Made by a program: the position numbers and the translations under genes. Below are positions 25,504 through 34,574 of a DNA stretch of 64,000 nt, one piece after another. The DNA comes from Deltaproteobacteria bacterium UBA5329 (GTDB lineage: Bacteria > Desulfobacterota > Syntrophorhabdia > Syntrophorhabdales > Syntrophorhabdaceae), in contig DHQV01000055.1 in the NCBI GenBank assembly GCA_002408185.1, forward strand, positions 63,923 through 127,922, written 5' to 3'. Numbering within the stretch: the first letter of the stretch is position 1; every line of letters starts with the position of its first letter. The notes beneath the pieces are model-generated. The model was not told where the DNA came from and made no database searches. It worked only from the letters and a program-made list of their open reading frames with translations.

Positions 25504-26475
25504 ATGGCGGAATTACGAAAGGACCCTCTCTCCGGAAATTGGGTCGTGGTTGGTTACGGTGGATCGAAATCGAGCGGTGCTGGAATTTGCCCGTTCTGTC
25601 CCGGCCATGAATCATCCACTCCCCCTACGATACGTCAATATACGGACGAACAGGGTAACTGGCTCGTCCGGTGTTTTTCTGCAACAAATCCGATCTTTAT
25701 GATAGAGGTAGCTGAAGACAGAAGGGGTGAAGGCCTCTATGATAAGATGGGCAATGTCGGGGCCCATGAGATCATCGTCGAGAACAGGTCCCACTCCAGG
25801 ACCATGTCCATGTACACGAAGGAAGAACTCCAGTTGGTCCTTGACATGTACAGGGAGCGCCTGGTCGACCTCAAGGGAGACAGGCGTTTTAAACATGTCC
25901 AGGTATTCAAGAACCATGGTGAGCTTGCAGGTTCATATCTCTTGCATCCCCATTCACACGTGCTGGCCACACCTATCGTGCCTGCACGTGTTTCGCGCCA
26001 GGTGTTCTCTACCCGCCACCATTTTGTCCAGAAAGACCGGTGTCTTTTATGCGATATCCTGGACCAGGAAATACGCCAGAACAAAAGGCTTGTCAGCATG
26101 AACCGGAGCTTTGTGGCTATCTGCCCGTTTGCTTCGCGTTTCCCGTATGAAACGTGGATCGTGCCGAGATTTCATGAAGCGAATTACGAGAATACATCAA
26201 ACCGGGCGGTGTGGGATAATCTTGCCGAGATGCTCCTTGATACAATGAAACGGATAGAGCAGTTTGCAAATGCCTATACGATCGAGATACACACATCACC
26301 CAACATGACATTTGCCGAATCGCATGGCGATGACATTCCGTGCAAGGAATATTATCATTGGCATATGGAAATTCTGCCCCGGGATTTCAGATCATCGAAA
26401 TATAAAAGAGAAGATGAGTTCGCCGTGTTGTCTATAACGCCCGAACAGGCCGCCGAGGCGATGAAAGCCCAGTGA
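25504..26475 (+). CDS. galT: Galactose-1-phosphate uridylyltransferase family (GalT, HIT superfamily)
   Basis: The 323-residue start at ATG 25504 is chosen because MAELRKDPLSGNWVVV is the family N-terminus and the codons before it fall in the promoter. It has a zinc-type CPFC motif near residue 34, a second CLLC near 183 and the catalytic HIT motif LHPHSHVLATP (near 147-157), whose middle His is uridylylated. A C-terminal half with HTSPNM and YHWHMEILPR follows. The enzyme exchanges UMP between UDP-glucose and galactose-1-phosphate; anaerobe and archaeal-type relatives can act as ADP- or other nucleotidyltransferases. No other Leloir genes are nearby. Confidence 0.85.
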   Translation: MAELRKDPLSGNWVVVGYGGSKSSGAGICPFCPGHESSTPPTIRQYTDEQGNWLVRCFSATNPIFMIEVAEDRRGEGLYDKMGNVGAHEIIVENRSHSRTMSMYTKEELQLVLDMYRERLVDLKGDRRFKHVQVFKNHGELAGSYLLHPHSHVLATPIVPARVSRQVFSTRHHFVQKDRCLLCDILDQEIRQNKRLVSMNRSFVAICPFASRFPYETWIVPRFHEANYENTSNRAVWDNLAEMLLDTMKRIEQFANAYTIEIHTSPNMTFAESHGDDIPCKEYYHWHMEILPRDFRSSKYKREDEFAVLSITPEQAAEAMKAQ

Positions 26476-26516
26476 TCCGGGCCAGTACTTTCTTCGAAAA
26501 TAATCAGAGAAATATC

Positions 26517-26546
26517 TTGACAAGAATATCGCCGCTCAGGTAAAAA
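26517..26546 (+). promoter_or_regulatory. Promoter of the anaerobic ribonucleotide reductase operon
   Basis: TTGACA, then TAAAAA after 18 nt. The first NrdR box begins directly after the -10, so the repressor would cover the transcription start. Confidence 0.5.
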
Positions 26547-26593
26547 ATACTACATATAGTATGGATATCTAGTCAACATACTATATGTAGTAT
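26547..26593 (+). promoter_or_regulatory. Pair of NrdR boxes
   Basis: Box 1 (26547-26562) is ATACTACATATAGTAT and box 2 (26578-26593) is ATACTATATGTAGTAT. Each is a near-perfect palindrome close to the NrdR consensus acaCwAtATaTwGtgt. Their centres are 31 bp apart, the three-turn spacing known for NrdR. The two boxes are also reverse complements of each other. They precede the nrdD gene, so this is a nucleotide-sensing repressor site for deoxyribonucleotide synthesis. Confidence 0.85.
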
Positions 26594-26685
26594 TTGGAGG
26601 GCAGTTTGCATTACGGGAACAAGTGGCGGAATGTATTCTGTTTGACAAGGAAATGGAGAAACTCTTAATTCAAATAGGAGGCTGT

Positions 26686-28776
26686 ATGGAAACAACCGAT
26701 CTGAACCTTTTTGTCAGGACGTCTGAGGAAAATATCTCCGGATGGAACCGCTCGAGAATAGTTGATGCGCTCATTCGGGAAACATTGATCGATCGGGACA
26801 CGGCAGAAGAGATCAGCAAAGAGGTCGAGCAGATGATCAGGCGTTCCGGCATCGAGATGATCACCGCGCCTCTTATCAGAGAACTCGTCAATGCCCGGTT
26901 GATCGAAAAGGGGCTGGAAAGCGCCCGGAAGATGCATACCAGGCTGGGTATGCCTATCTACGATGTCGATAGTCTCATTCTTCATCCCAATAAAGAGAAT
27001 GCCAATGTCCCTCATGGCCCGGAAGCTACGAATCTAACCCTCGCCGAGAACATCAAGAAGGAGTACGCGCTATTGTCGGTATTTTCCCAGGAGGTCGCCG
27101 ATGCCCACATGAACGGGGATATCCACCTGCATGACCTCGGTTTTGTTGACCGGCCATATTGCAGTGGCCAATCCCTTGAATATATTAAAAAATTTGGTCT
27201 TGACCTGCCTCATTCCCTTTCCATGGCGAAACCCGCAAAACATGCGGAAGTATTGCTTGCCCACCTTGTCAAGTTCGCGGCCGCGCTTCAGAGCCATTTT
27301 GCCGGGGCAATAGGATGGGATGCGATCAACATATTTTTTGCGCCTTATATCGAGGGCATGTCCGATAATGATGTAAAACAGCTGGCGCAGATGCTTATTT
27401 TCGAGTTTTCCCAGCAGGCTGTGGCGCGCGGAGGCCAGGCTATCTTTACGGATATCAACATCTACTGGGAAATACCGAAACATTTTGTCAATGTGCCGGC
27501 CATTGGCCCGAATGGAAAATTTACCGGTAAAACATACGGGGAATATGAAAAAGAGGCGCAAAGGTTTGCGTGGAAACTCTTTGAGGTCTACAAGGAAGGC
27601 GATGGCGCCGGACGGCCGTTCTTCTTCCCGAAGCCGATCGTCCATATCACCGAGAAATTTTTCCATACCGACGGTCACATGGATTTTCTGTATCATATTT
27701 CGGATGTTGCCTCGGATAAGGGTAACACGTATTATGTTTTTGATCGTGGCGAGACGGCAAAAATATCGGAATGCTGCCGTCTGAGCTTCAAACTTGAGGA
27801 GGCAGACCTTCTCGATGCAAAGGAACCCTGGAGAATGCGTTACTGTGCTCTTCAGAATGTTTCATTGAACCTCCCGAGGCTCGCGTACCTGGCAAAAAAT
27901 GACGATACGAAGCTTATGAACCTCATCACCGACCGGTTTGTTATTGCAGTAAAGGCCCACAAGGAAAAAAGGGTTTTTATGGAGAAACTTCTTGCCCTTG
28001 GCGAGAATGGCCCGCTCGCGCTGTTGACGATGAATCGCGACGGGATGCCGTATCTGAGGTTTAACCTCGCATCTCACCTCATCGGCATGGTGGGCCTCAA
28101 CGAGATGGTCCAGATACATACCGGGGAGGAGATGCACGCTTCAAAACGCGCCCTGAAATTCGGTCTTAAGGTTATCGCACACATGAAACTCCTGACCGAT
28201 AAGATGCGTCGCCAGGAAAACATGAAGATCGTTCTCGAGCAGACCCCCGCAGAGAGTACGAGCTACCGTTTTGCCCGTCTCGACCTGCGGTATTTTTCTC
28301 CTCATGCCGGAAGGGTCATGAAGGGCGATATCGCATCGGGTGAGGTTTATTACACGAACTCGACGCATCTCAATGTAAAGCATGCCATGAACCCGATCGA
28401 AAGGGTGACCACCGAAGGGCTTTTCCACCCGCTTATTGAAGCGGGCTCGATATCTCATGTCTGGCTTGGTGAAGCCCAGCCCTCAAAAGAGGCGATTGCG
28501 GATTTCGTCATCAAGACCTTTAAACACACGACCAATGACCAGATCGCCTTTTCGCCTGAATTCACGACATGCAACAAGTGCCACAGGACGGCCCGGGGCC
28601 TTGCGGACACGTGTTCGTACTGTGGTTCTGCGGACGTCGACGGCATAACGAGGATAACAGGCTATTTCACGAAGGTCTCGAGCTGGAACAAGGGCAAGAG
28701 GGGCGAACTCAAGGACCGGTACAGGAACGTCGAGTTCTTTTCTCCGGAAAGCCCGAAAGCCGTAGCAAATGATTGA
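26686..28776 (+). CDS. nrdD: Anaerobic (class III) ribonucleoside-triphosphate reductase
   Basis: The start is ATG 26686 with AGGAGG 4-5 nt ahead; an in-frame GTG at 26623 has no such site. The 696-residue glycyl-radical enzyme makes deoxyribonucleotides without oxygen. An ATP-cone-like regulatory domain occupies about residues 5-85. The barrel contains the substrate-site region ISECCRLSF and the C-terminus carries a zinc site (CNKC, CSYC) followed by the radical motif RITGYFTK, with Gly659 as radical site. A redoxin gene follows at once. This is the arrangement of NrdD forms that are reduced by a thioredoxin-type partner instead of formate, so I infer that type. Confidence 0.93.
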   Translation: METTDLNLFVRTSEENISGWNRSRIVDALIRETLIDRDTAEEISKEVEQMIRRSGIEMITAPLIRELVNARLIEKGLESARKMHTRLGMPIYDVDSLILHPNKENANVPHGPEATNLTLAENIKKEYALLSVFSQEVADAHMNGDIHLHDLGFVDRPYCSGQSLEYIKKFGLDLPHSLSMAKPAKHAEVLLAHLVKFAAALQSHFAGAIGWDAINIFFAPYIEGMSDNDVKQLAQMLIFEFSQQAVARGGQAIFTDINIYWEIPKHFVNVPAIGPNGKFTGKTYGEYEKEAQRFAWKLFEVYKEGDGAGRPFFFPKPIVHITEKFFHTDGHMDFLYHISDVASDKGNTYYVFDRGETAKISECCRLSFKLEEADLLDAKEPWRMRYCALQNVSLNLPRLAYLAKNDDTKLMNLITDRFVIAVKAHKEKRVFMEKLLALGENGPLALLTMNRDGMPYLRFNLASHLIGMVGLNEMVQIHTGEEMHASKRALKFGLKVIAHMKLLTDKMRRQENMKIVLEQTPAESTSYRFARLDLRYFSPHAGRVMKGDIASGEVYYTNSTHLNVKHAMNPIERVTTEGLFHPLIEAGSISHVWLGEAQPSKEAIADFVIKTFKHTTNDQIAFSPEFTTCNKCHRTARGLADTCSYCGSADVDGITRITGYFTKVSSWNKGKRGELKDRYRNVEFFSPESPKAVAND

Positions 28777-28814
28777 AAAAGCAGTTAATTTATAAAACAA
28801 AGGGGTATAGGAAG

Positions 28815-29078
28815 ATGGGGATAGTAAAGATCTTTTACAAAGATGATTGCCCGATGTGCCCGGCAGCAAAGAAACTCAAAGACAATCTTCGGGATATGAA
28901 CGTCCCCGTTGACGATTACAATGTTGGAACGACAGACGGTCTGGCCGAGGCCACATATTACCGCGTCATGGCGTTGCCTACCATTCTCGTGGAAGATGAC
29001 GCGGAGAATTCCGTCGGGGAATGGCGGGGGAATGTCCCTCATATCGACGAGGTGCTCAGTGCCGTCCAGGGCGCCTGA
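28815..29078 (+). CDS. NrdH/glutaredoxin-like redoxin of the class III RNR operon
   Basis: The start at ATG 28815 follows ATAGGAAG and matches the fold's first strand; the longer frame from 28773 begins inside the nrdD tail. The 87-residue protein is a thioredoxin-fold redoxin with a CPMC active site at Cys12-Cys15, the cis-proline in ALPTILVED and a C-terminal helix. It lies 38 bp after nrdD and overlaps nrdG. The likely job is to supply electrons to NrdD. Confidence 0.85.
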   Translation: MGIVKIFYKDDCPMCPAAKKLKDNLRDMNVPVDDYNVGTTDGLAEATYYRVMALPTILVEDDAENSVGEWRGNVPHIDEVLSAVQGA

Positions 29079-29820
29079 TTGCCCGGCTGTAAAAGGGTTC
29101 ATAGAAACAAGCTTTGTCGACTGGAAGGGCCACATGTCATCTGTCCTCTTTCTCGGCGGCTGCAATTTCCGGTGCCCTTTCTGCCACAATCGTGACCTCG
29201 TTCTCGGTCCCGGCGGATTCGAAGATATCCCCCTCGAGTACGTGGTGGCGACGTTCAGGAAATACAAGCACTGGGTCGATAAGGTCGTGGTAACGGGCGG
29301 CGAACCGACAATACACCAGGACCTTTTTGGGTTTATCGGGATTTTAAAGAACGAAGGTATGTCCATCAGGCTCGACACGAACGGTTCGAATCCCGCCGTG
29401 GTCAGGGGCCTTGTCAATGACGGGCTTATCGACTGCATAGCAATGGATGTCAAGGGCCCTCTCGATAGGTACCCGCGCTGGTGCGGCTGTGACGTCGACG
29501 TGGGAACGGTCCGGGAAAGTATTGAATTTATCATGGGGTCCGGCATCGATTACCATTTCAGGATGACGGTCGTCCCGTTCCTTCATCAGGAGCAGGATGT
29601 CTACACCGTGGCCGAGGAGCTTGCGGGTGCAAAGGACCTTGTCATCCAGACCTTCAGGCCGGACATAACCCTGAACCCCGCGTACGAGCACGTAAAACCG
29701 TTCAGTCCGGACAAAATGGACCAGATCAAGGGGAACGTAGCGGACATCATGTCGGGAAAGGGCCGGAAACAGGCCAAAAACCTGCATTTGGACGATTTGG
29801 ACTCAAAAAACCGGCTGTAG
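29059..29820 (+). CDS. nrdG: Anaerobic ribonucleotide reductase-activating radical SAM protein
   Basis: I place the start at GTG 29059 (GAGG about 8 nt upstream), overlapping the redoxin gene by 20 bp. The frame extends upstream but only within that gene. The 253-residue protein has the [4Fe-4S]-binding CxxxCxxC of radical SAM enzymes at Cys35, Cys39 and Cys42 (GGCNFRCPFCHN), a SAM-binding TGGEPT motif and a conserved MDVKGP. It generates the glycyl radical on Gly659 of NrdD. It is longer than the roughly 155-residue E. coli NrdG and matches the larger activases that accompany NrdD-redoxin operons. Confidence 0.9.
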   Translation: MPSRAPDCPAVKGFIETSFVDWKGHMSSVLFLGGCNFRCPFCHNRDLVLGPGGFEDIPLEYVVATFRKYKHWVDKVVVTGGEPTIHQDLFGFIGILKNEGMSIRLDTNGSNPAVVRGLVNDGLIDCIAMDVKGPLDRYPRWCGCDVDVGTVRESIEFIMGSGIDYHFRMTVVPFLHQEQDVYTVAEELAGAKDLVIQTFRPDITLNPAYEHVKPFSPDKMDQIKGNVADIMSGKGRKQAKNLHLDDLDSKNRL

Positions 29821-30104
29821 GGGCGTGCCAGCAACAAAATTGTTTCAAGTTTCGGGTTTCAAGTTTCAGGCGAAAGAATCTTAAAGGCGGGTTTCACCCG
29901 CCGGCATTCCCAATTTTGTCATGTCTAGTTTCATGCAGCTGAAAAGATTGAGAAGAAAAACCTTGGATCCCGGCGTCAAGCGTCGGGGTGACGGACAGGG
30001 GGTTATAACACAGCCTCTAAGCCCGGATTGATGATTAGGGGCGGTCTCCGGCACCCAAGGGGTACCCGACCTGGACGACCGAGGGCGCGGGCAACCAGGT
30101 TAAT
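29821..30104. other. Intergenic region with repeats and a hairpin, no gene seen
   Basis: The gap between nrdG and rpoD holds four clean 7-nt tandem units at 29842-29869 (GTTTCAA, GTTTCGG, GTTTCAA, GTTTCAG). A 7-bp hairpin at 29886-29902 (GGCGGGT-TTC-ACCCGCC) could end the nrd transcript, though no T-run follows. A CCCGGCGTCAAGCGTCGGGG palindrome lies near 29967-29986, related to the motif at 45044. No credible ORF or RNA gene was found. Confidence 0.55.
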
Positions 30105-30139
30105 AAAAAAAGCCCGAGGGGATCGACCCACAGGCTTTT
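30105..30139 (-). terminator. Rho-independent terminator of rpoD
   Basis: Read on the minus strand, AAAAGCC pairs with GGCTTTT. The stem extends inward with a few more pairs and one mismatch around a short loop, and seven T residues follow. It begins 19 bp after the rpoD stop codon. Confidence 0.85.
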
Positions 30140-30158
30140 GATTAACATTCGGGAAGTT

Positions 30159-31676
30159 CTATTCGAGAAAGCTTTCGAGTCTCTTCCGCCGGGAGGGATG
30201 TTTCAGTTTCCTTAGGGCTTTTGCCTCTATCTGGCGGATGCGTTCGCGGGTCAGGCCGAAGACCTCACCGACCTCTTCGAGGGTGTAATCGGTCTTCTCG
30301 CCTATGCCGAGCCTCATACGGATAACCTTTTCCTCTCGCGGGGTGAGGGTGGAAAGGACCTTGTCGATCTCTTCCTTGAGGGATATGCTGACCAGTTCGT
30401 TGAAAGGCGACGGGGATTTCGGGTCTGCTATGAAGTCACCGAGCTTGGATTCATCGTCGCCGATGGGTGTCTCGATGGATATCGGTTCGTTGGAAACTTT
30501 CATTATCTTGCGGACCTTCTCGAGGGGAAGGCCTGCTTTCAATGATATCTCATCAAGGTTCGGCTCCCGCCCGAGTTCCTGAAAGAGCGAGATTGTGACT
30601 TTCGTGATCTTGTTCATTGTTTCGAGCACATGGACAGGGACCCTGATGGTACGGGCATAATCCGCGATCGCCCTCGTGATCGCCTGACGGATCCACCAGG
30701 TCGAATATGTCGAGAACTTGTAACCCTTCTGGTAATCGTATTTCTCGGCTGCCTTCATAAGGCCCATATTCCCTTCCTGGATGAGATCGAGGAAGGACAG
30801 GCCCCGGTTGAGGTACTTCTTGGCGATATTTATGACGAGCCGTAAATTGGCCTGAATAAGTCGGTTTTTTACTGTTTTGAGACCATTTTCGATCTCTCCG
30901 ATCTCCATGAGTCTCTTTTTTACCTTCCGGGCTTCCTTGTCATCCATGAACTTTAGCTGTCTCTGGACCTTGCGGGTGATCTCTTCAAGCACTTTCTTGT
31001 TCAAATTAAGGTTAATAAGATTTTCTTCGGCTTTCTTTTCAAGCGCCTTGAGTTTTTTCTCGTTGAGCTTTCTGGTCGCTTCAGGCACCTTGATCGAATT
31101 CTTTCTCAGATCTTCTTTTTTTTCATGCTGGTTCTTGATGCTGTTAATGAGGGAAACCGTCTTTTTTCTGTACTTGTCTTCATCCTTCTCGGTGTAGTTC
31201 AATTCATCGATATTTTTCACGACATCGACGATATTGATGGCTTCCTTCTTGAGGAGGGATGCGATCTCCATCAGTTCCTGGATTGCATGAGGAAGATCGA
31301 AAAGCAGGTTGCGGATCATCCGCTCCCCATCCTCGATCCTCTTGGCTATCATGTACTCTTCCTCGGAATTAAGAAGAGATACGCGGCCAATATCCTTCAG
31401 ATATGCCCAGATGATATTGTCGGTGCGCTCCGATGGGAAGCGTTCGGCTTCACCCCATTCCTGGGATTCTTGTTCGGGGGCGGCCTCTATCTTTTCCTTC
31501 ATGGTGTCGACGATATCTATGTTTGATTCGGTGAGAAAATCAAAGATATCCTCGATGTCTTCAGGGGAAAAGATATTCTGCGGAAGGTAATCGTTGATCT
31601 CGTCCGGGGTCAGGTAGCCTTTCTCGGTTCCGATATCGACGAGGTGCTGGATTTCACTATGATTTTTTATCGCCAT
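30159..31676 (-). CDS. rpoD: RNA polymerase primary sigma factor
   Basis: The 505-residue sigma-70 has a region 1.1 at the N-terminus ([20 protein letters not shown]) and a charged non-conserved region of about 120 residues. The core regions follow: 2.1-2.4 with [26 protein letters not shown] and [20 protein letters not shown], region 3 ([14 protein letters not shown]) and region 4.2 with the -35-binding helix [22 protein letters not shown]. The start is ATG with GGAG ahead. It recognises TTGACA/TATAAT promoters, several of which are visible in this window. Its own promoter and a leader hairpin lie just upstream. Confidence 0.96.
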   Translation of the reverse strand: MAIKNHSEIQHLVDIGTEKGYLTPDEINDYLPQNIFSPEDIEDIFDFLTESNIDIVDTMKEKIEAAPEQESQEWGEAERFPSERTDNIIWAYLKDIGRVSLLNSEEEYMIAKRIEDGERMIRNLLFDLPHAIQELMEIASLLKKEAINIVDVVKNIDELNYTEKDEDKYRKKTVSLINSIKNQHEKKEDLRKNSIKVPEATRKLNEKKLKALEKKAEENLINLNLNKKVLEEITRKVQRQLKFMDDKEARKVKKRLMEIGEIENGLKTVKNRLIQANLRLVINIAKKYLNRGLSFLDLIQEGNMGLMKAAEKYDYQKGYKFSTYSTWWIRQAITRAIADYARTIRVPVHVLETMNKITKVTISLFQELGREPNLDEISLKAGLPLEKVRKIMKVSNEPISIETPIGDDESKLGDFIADPKSPSPFNELVSISLKEEIDKVLSTLTPREEKVIRMRLGIGEKTDYTLEEVGEVFGLTRERIRQIEAKALRKLKHPSRRKRLESFLE

Positions 31677-31691
31677 TTATTCTCCGGACAG

Positions 31692-31727
31692 TAAAAAATG
31701 CCCTAAGTAGTTGGTTTTAGGGCATTT
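31692..31727 (-). terminator. Terminator-like hairpin in the rpoD leader (possible attenuator)
   Basis: On the minus strand ATGCCCTAA pairs with TTAGGGCAT (an 11-bp perfect stem with its flanking A-T pairs) around a 10-nt loop, followed directly by a six-T run. This is a textbook intrinsic terminator, yet it lies between the predicted rpoD start (about 31750) and the rpoD ATG (31676). It could attenuate rpoD or end a short leader RNA. Confidence 0.75.
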
Positions 31728-31756
31728 ACTGGAATTATTCACTCGTCTATTATTTA

Positions 31757-31786
31757 AATATAGCAATTGGGCCACATTTTTGTCAA
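31757..31786 (-). promoter_or_regulatory. Promoter of rpoD
   Basis: On the minus strand: TTGACA, 18 nt, TATATT, giving a start near 31750 and a leader of about 74 nt that contains the terminator-like hairpin. Confidence 0.65.
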
Positions 31787-31846
31787 GGTGGTTTTTGACG
31801 GGTTTGTGAATTTATCCACACATGAAAATTATCTATCGGAATTGGA

Positions 31847-31874
31847 TTGACTAAGGCAGAAAATGAGTTATAAA
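31847..31874 (+). promoter_or_regulatory. Promoter of the universal stress protein gene
   Basis: TTGACT, 16 nt, TATAAA; the predicted start is near 31881, directly before AAAGGGAGGG, the ribosome site of the gene. Confidence 0.5.
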
Positions 31875-31897
31875 GTGCTAAAAGGGAGGGAAAAATC

Positions 31898-32353
31898 ATG
31901 TTCAAAAAGATATTATGTCCTGTCGATTTTTCGCAATTTACACAAGAGGTCATCAACTATGCTCTGGACCTTGCAAAAAAGTACGGCGCAGAACTTCATC
32001 TCATGCATGTCGTCCCGAACATGACGTATTTCACGCCGTACGAATCGTTCCTTACACCGGAGAACCTTGTTGCAATTGAAAAGAACATCCAGGACGAAGT
32101 CGAAAGAGATTTTGCGAAACTGCTCAAAGGCAATGGCGTACCCACCAAAACGGTCATAAGGACAGGTGTGCCGTTCGTTGAGATCATCGATTACGCGAAA
32201 TCGGAGTCCATTGATCTCATCGTCATGGGAACGCATGGCCGCAGCGCTATAGAGAATATCCTGATAGGCAACGTGGCAGAGAAAGTCGTCCGTAAATCCC
32301 CCTGCCCGGTAATGACCATCAGGCCGAAGGGGAAAGAGTTCAAAATGCCGTAA
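31898..32353 (+). CDS. Universal stress protein family protein
   Basis: The 151-residue protein has a single UspA domain: an N-terminal strand KKILCPVDFSQFTQEVINYA, the middle YAKSESIDLIVMGTHGRSAIENILIGNVAEKVVRKSPCPV, and thus the ATP-binding signature G-2x-G-9x-G(S/N) in the form GTHGRSAIENILIGNVA. Such proteins bind ATP and help survival under stress or starvation. It is monocistronic, divergent from rpoD and convergent with radA, with a hairpin between it and radA. Confidence 0.93.
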   Translation: MFKKILCPVDFSQFTQEVINYALDLAKKYGAELHLMHVVPNMTYFTPYESFLTPENLVAIEKNIQDEVERDFAKLLKGNGVPTKTVIRTGVPFVEIIDYAKSESIDLIVMGTHGRSAIENILIGNVAEKVVRKSPCPVMTIRPKGKEFKMP

Positions 32354-32376
32354 TAAGGCTGGTTGTAGGTGATGGG

Positions 32377-32409
32377 TTATGGGCGCGAAAAAAAATCGCG
32401 AGCCCATAT
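32377..32409. terminator. Hairpin between convergent uspA-like gene and radA
   Basis: TATGGGC and GCGA pair with TCGC and GCCCATA (about 11 bp with a two-base bulge) around an A-rich loop. The position between two converging genes supports a terminator for both, although no T-run follows the stem on either strand. Confidence 0.45.
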
Positions 32410-32440
32410 CCGCCTAATTCGGGATTTGTAGACGCTGTCA

Positions 32441-33784
32441 CTATCCGTTGCCAATCCTCTTGTATAACTCCTTGATGTTTCGGATCGTCACGATCTCAAT
32501 GTTGGAGGTGTCGTGTGTGCCGTCGGCGGGGCAGAAGATGCGCCGGATGCCTATGCGCTGGCATTCCTTTATCCTGAGGTCCATGTTGACTATCTTGCGT
32601 AACTCGCCGGTAAGCCCTATCTCGCCGAAGAATGCGGTGTCGCGGCCAAGGGTGGTTTCTTTGAAGCTTGACAGGATGGACGCGGCGACAGCGAGATCGA
32701 TGCCCGGTTCGTTGACCTTCATGCCGCCGGTAACATTTACGTAAATATCCCTGTCAAAGAAGGGTTTTCCGATGGCCTTTTCTACAACGGAGATCAGGAT
32801 GAAGAGACGGTTGACGTCGTAGCCGAGCGAAAGGCGCCTTGGCATCGAGAAATTTGTCTTCTGGGTGATGGCCTGCACCTCGAGTATGATGGGGCGAGAT
32901 CCCGTGATATAAGGGAAAAGGCTGCTTCCTTCCCCGATCTCGCCGCGTTGTGACATAAAGAACTGTGACGGATTCTCGACACTTGTGAGGCCGCCTCCCG
33001 ACATCTGGAAGATCCCCACCTCCTCGACGGCGCCATACCTGTTCTTGATCGTCCTAAGAAGACGGTACGGGAGCATCTTGTCGCCTTCAAAGTAAAGGAC
33101 GGTATCTACCATGTGCTCGAGTATCTTCGGGCCAGCTATAGCTCCTTCCTTCGTGACATGCCCAATAACGATAAAACTTGTATCTGCGGCCTTGGCTTCC
33201 ATGGTAAGGCGGGTGGCAACATCTTTGACCTGGCCCATGCTTCCCGGAAGCATCGGCAGTTTCGGGTTATAGATGGATTGTACAGAATCGACGATAAGGA
33301 GGCCGTAGCGTTCCTCGGCCATTGCTGACAGGATGTCGTCCAGGTGATTTGTCGTCAGGAAGGCGAAGCGCGCGGCAAGCCCCAGTCTTTTTTTTCGGGA
33401 GGCCAGCTGCTTGAGGGACTCCTCTCCGGAGACATAGAGGACCTTTACGCCGCGTTCAGTCAGCTTTGAAGCGATCTCGAAGCATAAGGTTGTCTTGCCT
33501 ATTCCCGGGTCCCCGCCAAGCAGAATGGCTGAACCTGTTGTCATGCCGCCGCCGAGGACGCGGTCCATCTCCTCGATCCCCGTGACGATGCGTTCCTCAT
33601 CGGCAAGTTCCTCGTCGGACAATATGACCGGCCGTCTCTGTTCCTTTCCGTTGGCCTTCGCGACGGGTGCCATTTCCTTGAACGTGTCCCAACCCTGGCA
33701 CATCGGGCATTTACCCAGCCACTTCAGGGATTCGTACCCGCACGTCGTGCAGGCGAAAAACGATTTTTTGGTCGATTTACTCAA
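32441..33784 (-). CDS. radA: DNA repair protein RadA
   Basis: The 447-residue protein starts at TTG 33784, overlapping the end of the upstream gene by 8 bp. It has an N-terminal four-cysteine zinc finger (CTTCGYESLKWLGKCPMC), a RecA-like ATPase with Walker A GGDPGIGKTT near residue 92, and the RadA motif as KNRYG (KNRFG in E. coli). A C-terminal Lon-like domain of about 150 residues follows (NRLFILISVVEKAIGKPF to the end). RadA is a DnaB-like helicase that processes recombination intermediates. It is last in a three-gene string with the TIM-barrel and M24 genes, an arrangement without clear functional logic. Confidence 0.95.
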   Translation of the reverse strand: MSKSTKKSFFACTTCGYESLKWLGKCPMCQGWDTFKEMAPVAKANGKEQRRPVILSDEELADEERIVTGIEEMDRVLGGGMTTGSAILLGGDPGIGKTTLCFEIASKLTERGVKVLYVSGEESLKQLASRKKRLGLAARFAFLTTNHLDDILSAMAEERYGLLIVDSVQSIYNPKLPMLPGSMGQVKDVATRLTMEAKAADTSFIVIGHVTKEGAIAGPKILEHMVDTVLYFEGDKMLPYRLLRTIKNRYGAVEEVGIFQMSGGGLTSVENPSQFFMSQRGEIGEGSSLFPYITGSRPIILEVQAITQKTNFSMPRRLSLGYDVNRLFILISVVEKAIGKPFFDRDIYVNVTGGMKVNEPGIDLAVAASILSSFKETTLGRDTAFFGEIGLTGELRKIVNMDLRIKECQRIGIRRIFCPADGTHDTSNIEIVTIRNIKELYKRIGNG

Positions 33785-34574
33785 GATCTGCCCCGGTATG
33801 AAGCCGTATCAGCCTTGCCTGGTATTCCATGAGCTTCACGAGCCATTCCCTGTTCCTGGGGAGTTCCCGGGGCGAGACCTCGTACGTGATCATCCCTTCA
33901 TACCCGAGCCGCCGGACGGTATTCAAGAACCTAGCTATCGGTAGATCACCCCGGCCAAGAAAAAGATGGCTTTCATGGCTGCCGTGATCGCTCAGATGAA
34001 TGTTCTTCAGGCGCCCCGTTCTCATTACCTTGATAAAAGGCACGATAATATCGTTCCCAAAAGTTGCCAGGTGGGTTGTGTCAAATGTGAAATAGAGGTT
34101 ATGCGCAACCCCGAAGCCTATCAGGTCATTGATATCGTTGAAGAAGTAGGACTCCAGCATGAGCCGCTTGCCGGCCCGAGGCATGTTTTCGATCGTAAGC
34201 GCTATATCGCTGCAGTCGAGTTCTTTATGGAAATCGTCAACGCTGTTGAGCCATCTTGCAAACCCTATCTCCATCGTAAGCCAGGCCGGCGGGTGAAAAT
34301 TCACGACGCTTGCTCCCAAGACGTGGGCGATGTCGATCGTTCTTTTCAGCTCCTCTACCTTTGTTCCCCACTTCTTCATTTTCAGGAACGGTGCGTGGAT
34401 GGTGTGGACAGGAAGGATATCGCAGCACGCCACAACCCTGTCGAGATATCCGTCGCTCATGAATCGCTGATCGATGACGACCTCGCAGCCGTCAAAATGG
34501 GCCTCTCGCGCAAGCAGAAATATCTCTTCGATAGGAAGGTGGTAGAGGCAGCCTGTTGAAAAGATATATTTCAT
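33777..34574 (-). CDS. Sugar phosphate isomerase/epimerase-type TIM-barrel protein
   Basis: The 265-residue protein belongs to the xylose-isomerase-like/AP endonuclease 2 superfamily. Metal-binding residues appear in CEVVIDQRF, TIHAPFL, LTIENMP (the Glu of the first site), FTFDTTHLATFG and LKNIHLSDHG, with a final Glu in GMITYEVSPREL. It could act on a sugar phosphate or cleave abasic DNA (Nfo type); conserved endonuclease IV residues are incomplete, so an isomerase or epimerase is more likely. Its start overlaps the stop of the M24 gene (ATGA), so the two are co-translated. Confidence 0.75.
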   Translation of the reverse strand: MKYIFSTGCLYHLPIEEIFLLAREAHFDGCEVVIDQRFMSDGYLDRVVACCDILPVHTIHAPFLKMKKWGTKVEELKRTIDIAHVLGASVVNFHPPAWLTMEIGFARWLNSVDDFHKELDCSDIALTIENMPRAGKRLMLESYFFNDINDLIGFGVAHNLYFTFDTTHLATFGNDIIVPFIKVMRTGRLKNIHLSDHGSHESHLFLGRGDLPIARFLNTVRRLGYEGMITYEVSPRELPRNREWLVKLMEYQARLIRLHTGADLE

